DNA of 64,000 nt, taken from contig CP092869.1 of NCBI GenBank assembly GCA_030710605.1, forward strand, positions 12,363,425-12,427,424, written 5' to 3'. This stretch comes from Cordylochernes scorpioides (Eukaryota > Arthropoda > Arachnida > Pseudoscorpiones > Chernetidae). The translations under genes and the position numbers were made by a program. Positions 44,416 to 47,270 of this stretch are shown in pieces (positions within the stretch are counted from its first letter, which is position 1; every line of letters begins with the position of its first letter). The notes under the pieces are model-generated. The model made no database searches, was not told the DNA's origin, and saw only the letters and a list, made by a program, of their open reading frames with translations.

Positions 44416-44623
44416 TTTTTCAGCCCTTTTTACAGTTCGATCTATAATCGATACACTTGTTCACAAATTAAGGCAATACACTATAAGTATACTAAGAGTA
44501 TAAATACACACAGTACCTGATGATCCCCAGCCCAGCAAGTAAGTAGTCCAGTAACGGCCTGTTCACTCCCTCCATGTCATACTCCCCAGTTGGACCAAGG
44601 AAGATCCTCGACCAAGGCAGAAG
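11233..44623 (-). CDS. Ionotropic receptor (IR), copy A; 8-exon gene model
   Basis: Exons, in transcript order: 44517-44623, 38331-38451, 35670-35831, 27778-27937, 24041-24258, 22403-22507, 17557-17738, 11233-11461. All introns are GT-AG and every junction keeps frame, giving 427 codons to a TAA. The product is a protostome ionotropic receptor, a ligand-gated cation channel related to glutamate receptors and usually located in sensory neurons. S1 contains WGIQLPNGSFSGMIGQLVRD and DSLERHGYVIFSSPF, whose Arg aligns with the ligand-binding Arg of glutamate receptors. M1 is followed by a pore loop (FWIFFGFLF), then M3 (TGFTGNMKAML in place of SYTANLAAF), S2 and M4 (EDLKGVFAIYTLFIG). The large extracellular amino-terminal domain of classical receptors is absent, as in most divergent IRs. 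No start codon or signal-peptide exon was found. The ligand cannot be inferred. Confidence 0.9.
11540..11890 (+). repeat. Probable Pao/BEL-type pol remnant
   Basis: The plus-strand frame reads FWIKWTRDYI, RSKWHHQTEP, GDLVFLIDELHPRNIWKRG and VRVATITTKQNGKAVIYKRP. This is the conserved C-terminal region (DUF5641-like: W..ky...l..r.kW......i..gdlVl......p...W..g.v) of Pao/BEL LTR-retrotransposon polyproteins, ending at a stop near 11887. Block B has the same remnant at 48005-48379. It is an old fragment lying head to head with the IR M4 exon. Confidence 0.75.
12365..12665. repeat. Long palindromic MITE with hammerhead-like centre
   Basis: Arms of about 120 bp (GAAGGCATCTCCTGACCACG / CGTGGTCAGGAGATGCCTTC) are inverted around the centre CGCCAACAGCGCGAAACGCG. 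The centre looks like stem II plus the GAAAC half of a hammerhead core that has lost its CUGANGA half. The B equivalent is at about 49110-49405, and single-arm relatives are at 4496 and 13050-13210. No protein. Confidence 0.65.
13236..13510 (-). mobile_element. Hammerhead-bearing repeat unit (block A)
   Basis: A unit of about 270 bp on the minus strand shares its outer parts (AGACAAAGGTCG, CTAGACGCC) with 22100-22345, 29225-29500, 38535-38690 and 56448-56997. It holds a complete hammerhead ribozyme motif near its middle (13355-13401). It has no ORF. Such units resemble the hammerhead-carrying repeats described for Penelope-like elements and metazoan retrozymes; which of these it belongs to is inference. 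Confidence 0.65.
13355..13401 (-). ncRNA. Type I hammerhead ribozyme motif
   Basis: Minus-strand order: stem I strand CCTAGA, core CTGACGAG, stem II GGC-CATTA-GCC, core CGAAA, a minimal stem III (CC-AT-GG), then GGTC as the cleavage triplet, and the pairing strand TCTAGG. All invariant core positions (CUGANGA, GAAA, NUH) are present. A two-pair stem III is typical of the short type I hammerheads in retroelements, which often act as dimers. Confidence 0.85.
13565..13945. repeat. Foldback MITE-like element
   Basis: Inverted arms (GGTGAACCCTCTCAGCG / CGCTGTGAAGGTTCACC; TTAGAGCTCTAA-type centre) in the same family as 8090-8415. Block B has the same insertion at about 50000-50390, so it predates the duplication. 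Confidence 0.7.
13998..16111 (-). mobile_element. ORF1-only LINE-like retroelement with 13-bp TSD
   Basis: The element (about 14011-16098) is absent from block B, which carries the uninterrupted site near 50422. It is bounded by a perfect 13-bp duplication, TTTATATTAATTT, at 13998-14010 and 16099-16111. On the minus strand it runs: 5' leader ending in a TATG-rich tract, one ORF (14122-15849), 3' UTR with an AATAAA at about 14081, and a terminal A run. There is no reverse transcriptase. Target duplication plus poly(A) indicate LINE-machinery mobilisation. Confidence 0.85.
14122..15849 (-). CDS. LINE ORF1/gag-like nucleocapsid protein
   Basis: An intact 575-codon frame starting at an ATG. It encodes a basic, Lys/Arg-rich protein with one CCHC zinc knuckle (CLGCKRHGHIKSKC, CX2CX4HX4C, residues 241-254). 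An RNA-recognition-like region upstream reads ILAFIPDEEVTKAMAPFGEI, and the C-terminal third is charged and helix-rich (KKRPFKASQ, RERKRQEKRKK, likely nuclear localisation). This organisation matches the RNA-binding ORF1 proteins of non-LTR retrotransposons. No endonuclease or reverse transcriptase follows; the ORF is followed only by the UTR. Being fully open suggests a recent insertion. A domesticated gag gene is less likely because of the flanking duplication. Confidence 0.8.
   Translation of the reverse strand: MATARLVVASSNTSSAAVVSLVAHPHEEISFTSKPSIAELPSQKKNKQQDNLHTQRRQFSPQEWKKFEESRKETYEKRSKNINSTIQFTALSECSAEEHLSSIAKIIGHENIHSVGKMNSQAVVSVANGEQALLLINNGFAVRGNTIYPTPLFNPPKKYILSGILAFIPDEEVTKAMAPFGEILSIRPLPFPTENPLFKHLSSLRREVVLKRRESTDMPAIIPIDYMQRTFKIFVGEDTICLGCKRHGHIKSKCPFNPEIRNNISRTYPEAINPRVLPGIPGPSRETVALNITAKNEYQDDETSSICSIGSMDSTQLQRELIECEKCENPEVERIIAAIYERAGISRTIKVQRQLIQHPDLEFMISSYLERQEDIKSKTYSDLKSDQRRALNIKIGKMKQILNQLTKLSTGNVETPSSKKRPFKASQDDNLDQRERKRQEKRKKSTPPGMKTILPLSTDMETETENITDKSTTSIISLDTENDTYKNIIEFIICSDDQINTIREMKRKNHSLDHQIQVFAETLRERRKNLEDPDSDLKMIYDKKIEEAEWIMKKWDEQEDISKEFYANIRAGIYP
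16229..16720 (-). pseudogene. LINE ORF2 3' fragment (block A)
   Basis: The minus-strand frames read GLSETPNCSCGETEQTALHL then CPNFTEVRH, a finger-like C-terminus of a LINE polymerase, with several stops further on. Upstream, 16229-16300 forms a hairpin (CTTCAAATAAAAGAC / TATTTTATTTGAAG). The B copy is at 50560-51030; the same fragment occurs in opposite orientation at 24660-24960 and 60655-60945. Confidence 0.65.
16745..16965. repeat. Dispersed repeat
   Basis: Words such as TGTACTCCATGTTAGGAG, TGTTCCTCATGTCAGAGG and GCATTCTACTTCACCCAGT recur at 51066-51290 and 62676-62823, with a trace at the window start. Class unknown; probably the non-coding end of a LINE or SINE. No ORF. Confidence 0.5.
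17166..17362 (-). other. Unassigned GC-richer segment next to a possible acceptor
   Basis: On the minus strand TTTATTTGCAG is followed by a frame that would be in phase with the preceding IR exon (VDKEWTGVTQ...) and ends in a TGA after about 53 codons. The same is true in block B (51560-51755). It could be an alternative last exon lacking M4, giving a soluble truncated product. Direct splicing to the M4 exon explains the receptor better, and no family resemblance is visible. Confidence 0.2.
17557..17738 (-). CDS. IR-A exon: S2 core
   Basis: 60 codons plus two bases (EGKAVITSQPEITRAIL..., GRHFYFPNFDLMVF, NNALGINMRVDRKIIDQLNH). This matches the S2 pattern 'g.a.i.....', a Cys, 'r.......f', then the kgsp-like turn before 'in..i..l'. 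The split AG joins G of the M4 exon to give NHRARMIRDTGQ, the expected 'l.e.G' connection. Acceptor GTTGTAG, donor AG|GTATTT. Confidence 0.9.
17908..18616 (-). mobile_element. Non-autonomous Helitron (block A only)
   Basis: On the minus strand it begins TCCCTATATATATAAAAG at 18616 and ends with an ACCCGGG...CCCGGG-type hairpin, then CATTCGGCTAG, at 17908. Block B (about 52910) retains the uninterrupted A|T target. No coding genes; 709 bp. The 3' end is shared with 25928-26351 and 61965-62298, and the 5' end resembles that of 58928-59846. Confidence 0.85.
19440..20290. repeat. Foldback element with 5S rRNA-like arms (block A)
   Basis: The left arm holds, on the plus strand (19579-19653), AGTTAAGCAATGTCGG, CAGTACTTGGGAGGGTGACC and CTGGGAACACCGGGTG, which is the 3' two-thirds of 5S rRNA including its internal promoter region. 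The right arm holds the same in inverted orientation at 20187-20247. Outer parts share the foldback family words (CTGGGAGGGTTCACCACTGA). The 5S parts lack the 5' third, so they are not functional rRNA genes. Block B has the same structure at 54040-54950. Confidence 0.75.
20905..21300 (+). repeat. Two tandem copies of a dispersed repeat
   Basis: Two successive copies (about 20905-21060 and 21115-21300) of the block first seen at 5645, each preceded by GAAACGTT and ATACAGATATGCC. Block B has the same pair at 55805-56200, so the pair predates the duplication. Confidence 0.6.
21509..22064 (+). mobile_element. Internally deleted mariner-like element (block A only)
   Basis: Terminal inverted repeats of about 28 bp (CAGGGTGCGGTAGATAAG... 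and its complement) lie between TA dinucleotides at 21507-21508 and 22065-22066. Block B has a single uninterrupted TA site near 56416. The 556-bp element keeps the transposase start region (about 21709) joined by an internal deletion to the C-terminal end. It cannot encode transposase but could be moved in trans. Confidence 0.9.
21724..21993 (+). pseudogene. Mariner transposase C-terminal fragment
   Basis: The frame reads IGVEVLPQPPYSPDMSPPDF, FLFPKVKRCLKGHRF and then RWQRCVDAQGEFFEEY with a stop. This is the catalytic-domain end of a mariner family transposase, including the PYSPD-x-P-x-DFFLF motif with the third acidic residue (D). The DNA-binding domain and first catalytic aspartates are deleted. 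Confidence 0.85.
22100..22345. repeat. Ribozyme-repeat remnant with inverted ends
   Basis: Inverted ends (AGACAAAGGGCGCCTCTCCC / GGGAGAGGCGACCTTTGTC) enclose the flank of the hammerhead unit up to GACCATGGTTTCGGGC. The CUGACGA half of the ribozyme has been lost. Block B has the equivalent at 56448-56690, followed there by a complete unit. Confidence 0.65.
22403..22507 (-). CDS. IR-A exon: S2 segment
   Basis: Exactly 35 codons (GETLSGQLLWKKIETSKGIV...EKIKRVQ), phase 0 at both ends, with acceptor GTTACAG and donor CAA|GTAGGT. It corresponds to the helical part of S2, where family members read '...y..lw.ki......'. The B copy at 57055-57159 differs at only one residue. Confidence 0.85.
22759..23056 (+). 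repeat. tRNA-derived SINE, family 1 (block A)
   Basis: The head GGTCGGTGGAAGGATGG (box A-like), then GTTTTCGACC and a GATTCC box B, is followed by a body with CAATGGCCCC-type words, ACATGTGTAGATATGTGG and CCACGTGTACTAGGG. Other copies: 37093-37383, 57721-58175, 62436-62665. The head resembles a Ser/Leu-type tRNA with a long variable arm. Confidence 0.65.
23605..23910. repeat. Inverted hairpin repeats with hammerhead-like cores
   Basis: Two inverted copies of a motif (CCTTGATAAAGG, GTTGGCGTTCAGCCAAC, TGAAATGTTGG) flank a short centre. The stem-loop followed by GAAA has the layout of a hammerhead stem II and second core strand, but CUGANGA is decayed, so I treat it as a relic. Further copies: 12780-12860, 49520-49600, 57900-57985, 58735-58860, 59878-59960. 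Confidence 0.5.
24041..24258 (-). CDS. IR-A exon: M3 and start of S2
   Basis: Two bases completing a Ser codon plus 72 codons. M3 reads RLSGRILTAAWMLVTIVLTT then GFTGNMKAMLTA, the counterpart of the SYTANLAAFLT gate. It is followed by VVFTSRLQVALHPGLEVFIP and QGSTVASAIR, where GST fits the S2 ligand-contacting position. Acceptor CCTTACAG, donor CGG|GTAACT. The donor region is tandemly duplicated 41 bp downstream; use of the second donor would break frame. Confidence 0.9.
24660..24960 (+). pseudogene. LINE ORF2 3' fragment (block A, plus)
   Basis: The frame reads ETEQTAFHLICDCPNFTEVR then HRLF, followed by stops. It is the opposite-strand partner of the fragment at 16229-16720. The B equivalent is 60655-60945. 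Confidence 0.6.
25330..25525. other. Unassigned GC-rich segment shared by both blocks
   Basis: Within the intron between the pore-loop and M3 exons lies a GC-richer stretch, equivalent to 61060-61262 in B. The plus frame stays open in both copies (EDHAITLSSA..., HEIRGVAGDALVILHQTLQR). The minus frames are interrupted by stops at different places. The flanking exons splice to each other in perfect phase, so this is not part of the receptor. It may be an exon of an unrelated gene or transposon debris. Confidence 0.3.
25928..26351 (+). mobile_element. Short Helitron nested in a mariner
   Basis: It begins TTCTATATACAGTTACGAGC and ends GTTGCCCGGGTCATTCGGCTAG-type, with the GC hairpin just inside CTAG. 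The interior has poly-T and poly-C tracts and no genes. Its closest relative, 61965-62298, carries a tRNA-Gly sequence in place of this interior. Confidence 0.8.
26434..27131 (+). pseudogene. Broken mariner transposase gene
   Basis: The start MEAPLKDCTTLEQRAVIRFL then IQTSQICQRMNNIYGESCLS is the N-terminal helix-turn-helix region of a mariner transposase. After frame breaks the catalytic part resumes at about 26800 with VLFLHDNARPHTS, then EHPAYSSDLAPSDYFLFG and LKGKRFDSDEDV. These show the HDNARPH and SDLAPSDYF motifs with two catalytic aspartates. At least two frameshifts and a missing central portion make it non-functional. Confidence 0.88.
27778..27937 (-). CDS. IR-A exon: M1 and pore loop
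   Basis: 53 codons plus one base: a hydrophobic M1 (TWMILFFSLMILTALAG), a short cytoplasmic linker, then the re-entrant pore loop SHFWIFFGFLFSE. The donor is AAT|GTAAGT. I placed the acceptor at GTATGTAG immediately before ATGAATG; the tract upstream is pyrimidine-poor and contains other AGs, so this boundary is the least certain in the model. A longer start would run through an in-frame TAG in this copy. Confidence 0.8.
28017..28449 (+). pseudogene. 5'-truncated LINE insertion(s) with 12-bp TSD (block A only)
   Basis: AGATGTTAATAT is duplicated at 28005-28016 and 28450-28461; block B has it once (near 63160). The insert starts inside ORF2 (frame with EREVLLSEIGLEGLSLELLL then FKFWKTAEEKGKL and stop). 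It contains a 3' UTR with AATAAAGGCTT and ends in a (TTG)n tail. A second similar TTG-ended stretch inside (about 28225-28310) suggests two related tails. Confidence 0.8.
28706..28965 (+). repeat. tRNA-derived SINE, family 2, with intact cloverleaf head
   Basis: Positions 28706-28777 fold as a complete 72-nt tRNA: a perfect 7-bp acceptor (TCCAGGG/CCCTGGA), D-arm (GCC...GGC), anticodon arm (TCTGC-CCGGTAA-GTGGA, anticodon GGT), and T-arm (GTGGG-TTCGATT-CCCAT). Position 33 is C rather than T, unusual for a working tRNA. A body shared with 6619-6870 follows, so it is a SINE head rather than a tRNA gene. Minus-strand fragments lie at 18905, 40196 and 53200. Confidence 0.7.
29225..29500 (-). mobile_element. 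Hammerhead-bearing repeat unit
   Basis: Inverted ends (ACAATGGTCGTCTCTCCCGTC / GACGGGAGAGGCGACCATTG, shown in part) enclose the middle of the unit with a complete hammerhead (29362-29405). It lies immediately left of the inverted repeat that brackets the LINE. Confidence 0.7.
29362..29405 (-). ncRNA. Type I hammerhead ribozyme motif
   Basis: Minus strand: CCTAGA, CTGACGAG, GGC-CATTA-GCC, CGAAA, CC-AT-GG, GGTC (cleavage after C), TCTAGG. It matches the motif at 13355-13401 at every core position. Confidence 0.85.
29997..31087 (+). CDS. LINE ORF1 protein (frame split at an A-run)
   Basis: The first frame (29997-30344) encodes 115 codons with heptad-like helices (LNDKLDEIYNYFDKKVQQNQ) and ends just after a 16-A run (30306-30321). 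The second frame continues from within the run to 31087, with KVKKLRDEGKKIKI and SVIIKTPTESDVESL (RRM-like). Two CCHC knuckles (CQRCLQFNPNHKLADC; CKLCGAQGIHDC) follow. One base more or fewer in the A-run would join them into a protein of about 360 residues. This is either a mutation or sequencing error in a homopolymer, or slippage that naturally joins the frames. Confidence 0.75.
31123..34182 (+). CDS. LINE ORF2: AP endonuclease and reverse transcriptase
   Basis: An intact frame of 1019 residues. N-terminal endonuclease: CLQQNVRKS (residue about 10), LIQEPY, CGDFNSRHPVWFD (about 137), DLTISN, and SDHVAITFD (about 210). Reverse transcriptase: YRPISLTS (about 517), IAIDIAGAFDNAWW, GCPQGGPLSPLLWN (about 643) and the catalytic YADD (about 676). 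The C-terminal finger CFCGGEIQDSKHLLMNC (953-969) probably binds nucleic acid. The protein nicks target DNA and reverse-transcribes the element RNA in the nucleus. There is no RNase H domain. The complete frame implies recent activity; the start ATG at 31132 is an alternative to the first in-frame one. Confidence 0.92.
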   Translation: MNIMQGKGIKCLQQNVRKSILALNELQASIKDNPPDIILIQEPYLIDRDVIFDLESQIVHSTTDEQIYTATIFMNKCLKYNKINKFTNSFCTTTSINSAESNIVIANFYIHPHRFNDTHQKFIKELLDTYNQQPIILCGDFNSRHPVWFDPTTNSNGFKFYSIIDEHSLFIHNLKIPTCRNSSIIDLTISNKKSISFVQNWKTTILTSISDHVAITFDIYHNFNRQRTVQNSTWKFIEKDADWKTFTEKISIQDVDNIITKINHASTIEDIDNIVKTLTQIIREAAYLSLNVKTRSGNHKTNTYWWDGKLEKLKNDLHYIRNLYHRHGAIYEKTYKSMRNKYLNKIKKAKRARWRNFIEESHSTNAFGNAYRIYKSLRSKNRNLGLPLIDNLPDHLKIDKIKSLMNDLFPDDIVGLDKDDHILIRNYTPKYKNKSSVHIESKEIEETILKTNIKKAPGPDYISNNMIRQAKIKIIPILHQLFNKCIEMGHYPDEWKKSFLKIIPKPGKTSYEVNKSYRPISLTSNLAKTFENIIKDKLSNYYLENNLMSSRQHGFMKSRSTITGMEKNIETILKHRQKELTSLIAIDIAGAFDNAWWPAIIKRMDNDNVPSDLIRIIKSYLNKEREVKFTYESETFYKKITKGCPQGGPLSPLLWNILLNDLLINFESINADIICYADDATIICWNKTIEGLKTASEHTLNYVIQWCNRNKLTISTEKTNLLYLHNREKIPIEVNNNIIRPVKQVKILGMKFSNHKWKNKVNFTPHVNDILCKAGRMKNLLCSLSGNVWGLDTQKRLTLYKTIIRPVLTYGSEIWLKYLNNRSKQKLNSMQYQIILWAVRAYKTTSSNCVHSLAKIPLLIDYIESRIIKYDLTHLSTEDIITYEPHAPSIVKSFLHAKMKENFDNTNEIFRSFFVSGIPRFFRPNFYNIQFITDHGNFGKFLATIGAVKEPGCFCGGEIQDSKHLLMNCPIFRVYREDKFGRIGRLDEFVDNKERCKSFDQFCKFIYNFLLNWKREREN
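34325..34390 (+). promoter_or_regulatory. LINE 3'-terminal hairpin and tail
   Basis: CGACGCAAATATCCCT...GGGATATCGCG forms a small stem (TATCCC/GGGATA), followed by TTAATAAAATAAAATAAT. The same arrangement ends the relic at 4690-4760 although the rest of the two UTRs differ. Conservation at the extreme 3' end suggests the structure recognised by the reverse transcriptase. Confidence 0.6.
34400..34817. other. AT-rich flank ending in an inverted repeat partner
   Basis: Downstream of the LINE tail the sequence is AT-rich with no ORF. It ends at 34794-34817 with the inverted complement of 29510-29533 (24 bp, AAGGTTTATTTCCTGG...). It may be the right half of a DNA transposon into which the LINE inserted. 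Confidence 0.5.
35135..35325. repeat. Foldback MITE-like element (shortened)
   Basis: Arms containing AACAATTTCTACTGCCC and its inverted complement flank a reduced centre. Same family as 8090-8415. Confidence 0.65.
35370..35506. repeat. Ribozyme-repeat terminus and (TA)n
   Basis: The end of the hammerhead-unit family (TTTTGCCGGGAGGATATTG, then GACGGGAGAGGCGACC) lacks the ribozyme. It runs into a pure TA dinucleotide array at about 35469-35505. Confidence 0.7.
35670..35831 (-). CDS. IR-A exon: end of S1
   Basis: Exactly 54 codons, EADVVLLPISDSLERHGYVI...FKMILTFDWQ. It contains ADVVLLP, the 'aDi.i.p' strand, and then SLERHGYVIFSSPF, equivalent to the T..R..v.DFS.PF motif with the putative ligand-contacting Arg. 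Acceptor GTCAACAG, donor CAG|GTCCGT, both phase 0. Confidence 0.9.
35983..36197. repeat. Palindromic repeat with GAGCA/TGCTC-GAAA hairpin
   Basis: Arms of about 75 bp (GGTAAAGGGTTTCTTTTAAT / its complement) surround a spacer. The arm contains GAAGAACAGAAATTTTGCTCGAAAA, a hairpin followed by GAAA that resembles a decayed hammerhead core (described in parts because of the length limit). No ORF. Confidence 0.6.
36282..36825 (+). pseudogene. 5'-truncated LINE: ORF2 C-terminus and 3' UTR
   Basis: The frame reads RFIAQIRIHLVFYRENHIKN, EDIVCSLCQRNKISELEHYI and FESLTMERETF, a C..C...H finger tail similar in layout to the fragment at 45947-46237, with a stop at 36614. The UTR ends AATAAAGGCTTGTGTGTG. 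It lies in the intron before the IR-A 35670 exon. Confidence 0.7.
37093..37765 (+). repeat. tRNA-derived SINE, family 1, with tail amplified four times
   Basis: A full SINE (head GGTCGGTGGAAGGATAATC) is followed by three extra tandem copies of its last about 125 bp, starting at about 37400, 37523 and 37650. Each contains CTTTTCACATGTGTAGATAT and CCACGTGTACTAGGG. Units differ by a few bases and small indels. Confidence 0.75.
37930..38295 (-). pseudogene. LINE ORF2 C-terminal fragment (RNase H-type)
   Basis: The minus-strand frame reads LWKSTLNYPWYTP, HTLTREEQTAISRLGHLRML, KCPKYDSQPASPEHLLNCI and stops at 37994. TREEQT-x-ISRLR-like plus C..C....H....C is the region after RNase H in arthropod LINEs. 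The 3' UTR (CGACTTGAAGGATAAAC) ends in a (CAA)n tail. It abuts the IR exon at 38331. Confidence 0.7.
38331..38451 (-). CDS. IR-A exon: S1 core
   Basis: One base completing the split codon plus 40 codons (SGMTSNYDCSIQIVPPHNNQ...MIGQLVRD). It carries the hallmark WG..LPNGSFSGMIGQLV, the 'nG.w.G.ig.l' element of the S1 ligand-binding lobe. Acceptor GATATAG, donor GAT|GTGAGT. It joins exactly in phase to its neighbours. Confidence 0.9.
38535..38690. repeat. Ribozyme-repeat fragment
   Basis: Carries GACCGTCGCCGCAAACTAGC and CAAAGCCACAACACCAGC of the hammerhead unit followed by a short inverted copy (GCTGGTGTTGTGGC). The ribozyme itself is absent. Confidence 0.6.
38710..39394 (-). mobile_element. 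Helitron with minisatellite (head-to-head pair, left)
   Basis: 3' CTAG at 38710 with the adjacent GCCCGGGCAACGCCCGGG hairpin; 5' end TCTACTTATATAATTG at 39394. The interior is the 73-bp array (about 38775-39300) plus CGCCGGCAGCCAATGGGCGC. It lies 10 bp from, and opposite to, the next Helitron. Confidence 0.82.
39405..40486 (+). mobile_element. Helitron(s) with minisatellite and SINE (pair, right)
   Basis: 5' TCTACTTATATAATTG at 39405 and 3' hairpin plus CTAG at 40486. The array of 73-bp units runs in reverse at 39520-40075. A second copy of the 5' end begins at about 40112, and a family-2 tRNA SINE head lies on the minus strand at 40196-40276 (box B GGGTTCGATTCCCATCCC). The region is therefore two overlapping Helitrons or one with a duplicated 5' end and a SINE insertion. 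Confidence 0.75.
40500..40610. repeat. Ribozyme-repeat fragment
   Basis: GTTTGCGGCGACGATCAATA and TTGACGGTAGAGGCG belong to the hammerhead-unit family; no ribozyme core is present. Confidence 0.55.
40622..41396 (+). mobile_element. Non-autonomous Helitron, second family
   Basis: 5' TCTTATATATAAAAGTC, 3' TCAGGCGAAGCCGGGTCATT followed by CCTCTAG and T. The interior (GAACCAATTGGTACCAAATT, GCAGTCATTAGC) matches the element at 58928-59846. No protein gene survives. Confidence 0.82.
41404..44375 (+). mobile_element. Non-autonomous LTR element with G-depleted interior
   Basis: A repeat at 41404-42120 (full left end from TGGTAATTTAAA) recurs directly at about 43875-44372 without its first about 220 bp. 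It contains a TATA region (AAGATATATAAAGCCCCC) and promoter-like CGTGAGCCCTCGTC. A third copy starts at 63358 and runs off the window. Between the LTRs, 42120-42650 has a short gag-like, Gln/Arg-rich stretch with stops, and 42660-43870 is C/T/A-rich with very little G. No pol gene is present, so it is non-autonomous or gutted. Confidence 0.65.
44517..44623 (-). CDS. IR-A exon: start of S1
   Basis: Encodes 35 codons plus two bases (LLPWSRIFLGPTGEYDMEG...LLAGLGII). The YDMEGVNRPLLDYLLAGLG pattern matches the opening of the S1 lobe, where glutamate-receptor relatives read 'y.l.G....ll..la..L'. The acceptor is TTCACAG and the donor AG|GTACTG. The exon starts in phase 0, so an upstream coding exon is needed; it may lie in the short interval before the N gap, in the gap, or be missing. 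Confidence 0.85.
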
Positions 44624-44862
44624 CTGTGAATTAAAACAAAAGTATTAAGATCATAAATCTATGAGTAATAATATGATGTAAGAAATAAAAATATTAATTT
44701 TTCATTTTTACCATCCTTACTGCGATGAAAAAATATTGAGAGGGCTTGGCTCATCAGTGGTGAATCCTCCCAGCGGTTTCGCCAGTTCAATCTACTAGAC
44801 AACTTCCTAGAGCTAAATATGCACTATCTATATTATTGCTATTGTTTCCGCAATCTAGCGGA

Positions 44863-44962
44863 NNNNNNNNNNNNNNNNNNNNNNNNNNNNNNNNNNNNNN
44901 NNNNNNNNNNNNNNNNNNNNNNNNNNNNNNNNNNNNNNNNNNNNNNNNNNNNNNNNNNNNNN
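44863..44962. other. Assembly gap (100 N)
   Basis: Exactly 100 N, a conventional gap of unknown size. Duplicated block B begins at the first base after it. In block A the equivalent place holds the GC-rich collagen-like exon. Confidence 0.99.
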
Positions 44963-45946
44963 GATCCCCATCTCCAGGCCCCTCCAACAGTGTAATGTAT
45001 ACAGCATTTTATATATTTTCCGTTTTTGGGGCTCAAAAATCATCCATTCTGATTAGTAGCCCCGTAAGCAAATATAGTTCCATTTCTCGTTGGCCAGCTC
45101 AAATCTTTTTGTTGTTGCTTATTCCTCAAGTCGTTTAAATGATCTTCATTAGGGGAGAAGGAAAGAGGGGTGCTGTTGGTCTGAAGACCTGGAAGTACCA
45201 CTCAGTGTGACTTTGGTCTCCTGACATGGAGCCGCTCCTATGGAGAACAGACAATTGATACATTAGCCGGGTACAGGGTGGCCCTACCAGGAGTTAAACT
45301 CCCGACGTCCTGTGCTACCTATTTACACCCTCCTGCCACGTTGAGGCTGTAGGATAAGATTTTGGGAGGGGAAAATCTTTTTGTAAATATGTAATCTTTT
45401 ATTTTCTTCTTTCGCCTCAAATCAGGTATTTCATCCTTAATTATATTCATCAGACAAATTAAAGTAAATTGTGATTATTTATTATATTTTTACCAACACA
45501 CACACACACACACACACACACTGCAATATGAAGGAGTTTTTAGTTAATGAAGGAGTTTTTAAATAATGATTTTATTTAATCATACAAACATTACAATTGT
45601 AACATAATAGAAAGAAAAAATAATGGGAAATACAGCAATCAAAATATATATGTGCTATCGAACAACTACAACAACATCAGAGTGGTCAAAAATCAATAAA
45701 AATGTCATCAATGATAATAAGCTTGGAAAATAAATCCAACACAATATCATAAAATACCTATACTGCAAAATAATAACATTAAGTACTCAAAAGAACCAGC
45801 AATTACTCTCTTATCTCAACAAAATAAGTTATCAAAACACACACAAAGCCTTTATTGAGACTCTCTGGTCTCATACAGATTCTACATTATATGAGAGAAG
45901 GGGTATTATATAAGTAAAAAGAAAAGGAAATTCAAGAAAGATCCAG

Positions 45947-46237
45947 TTAATTAGACATGTCTTTGATTTTCAAGGTCTTCATGTAAAATTTATATACATT
46001 TAATGTGAATGAATCTGACAGATTGAATATTAGATAATATAATGAGGGGCGTGTCTGAGCAATTCCCGGGAGAAGCAAGTCTCTTTCTAAATCAAGAAAC
46101 GAATATTCCAACATGTAATGTTCTAGTTCTGCCTTGGGTATGCTTTTACATAGTGTACAATATATATATTCTGATTTTAAATATGTTATCATAACATGTA
46201 TGTAACATCTTAAAGATAGAGGCTGCCTGGCCGGCAT
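45947..46237 (-). pseudogene. LINE ORF2 C-terminal fragment (block B copy)
   Basis: Open for 96 codons: IYCTLCKSIPKAELEHYMLE then LDLERDLLLPGIAQTRPS, and a stop. The C..C......E..HY.LE finger is typical of LINE polymerase tails. It retains the frame better than the A copy (9545-9845). Confidence 0.65.
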
Positions 46238-46419
46238 TCATAGTTATTCAAATTAAAGATACTTCGGACAGTAAATATTTATTGGCCGAAATGTCTTTAA
46301 TTTGAAGAACTGTGAATGTAACATGTTATGTAACATGCATAAATATAGCGCTAACAAGACGGATAGTCAAATTTTACTAGCTATATATCACTCTAGCCAG
46401 TAGAAAGACATCATGTAGA

Positions 46420-46645
46420 AATTAAGAAAAAGGCATCTCCTTATCATGTAACTGAAAGTTGCTGATGGCTTGCGCCATCTATCGGAATAAATATCAACTA
46501 TTCTCGTTGATTTTTAATTATTCCAGAATTGGCCAAATACCCATTCTTGATATTTATTCCGCTAGATGGTGCAAGCCATCAGCAACTTTCAGTTGCAAGA
46601 TAAGGAGATGCCTTTTTCTTAATTTATGCACCTTATCCCAGTACA
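46420..46645. repeat. Long palindromic MITE (block B copy)
   Basis: Counterpart of 9955-10180 with the same inverted arms (GGCATCTCCTTATC / GATAAGGAGATGCC). Confidence 0.75.
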
Positions 46646-47091
46646 ATATCACATTTGTACTATTTTTTCACGTAATGTAGAAAGTTTGCATATTTACTAC
46701 CAAAACAAAGATATTCGCTTCAGCAAACAACCCACTGTATTTTCAAAGAAATACCGGATGATTGTTCTTCATACAAAAAAAAAGCACATTTCAATTGGTC
46801 TTTTTTTTTACTTACATTTTTTTTTTTGCGCTAGCAACGATTTTTTCCTTTACCCTGAAATAAAAAAGACTGAAAGGGGTCGATTTATCTCAATGACTTA
46901 AATAGACAAGAAGGCCGTAGAGTTTTTTTAGAAGCCTGAAAGTATCGAATTTTCAGAGGTGTTTTGATGTCTGAAAAAAAAATATGGAATAAGTGTATAA
47001 TAGTGAGACGAAAATTTTAGGGACTTTAAACACAATTTTATTATACATCTCTTAAAAGCTCATGTGCTCATGGTCAGGGTATGCCTTCTTT

Positions 47092-47270
47092 GGTGGACGA
47101 GTGGGTGACACCCTCGATTCCCGACAGTCATGAACCGGGATCTAATCCCGCGTTAACATTTTGTTTAATATGTGAATAAACCTTCATATATTAGTCATTG
47201 TTGCAATTATCATAAACTAGGTTGCTCTTTTTGAGCATTACCTAATAAAGTGATTTTGGAACCGAATGCC
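47092..47270 (+). repeat. tRNA-derived SINE, family 3 (block B)
   Basis: Counterpart of 10639-10813 with the head GGTGGACGAGTGGGTGACAC. Confidence 0.55.

Noticed and set aside
44787..45138. Several open frames across the gap
   Set aside because: They are created by reading through N and have no evidence.
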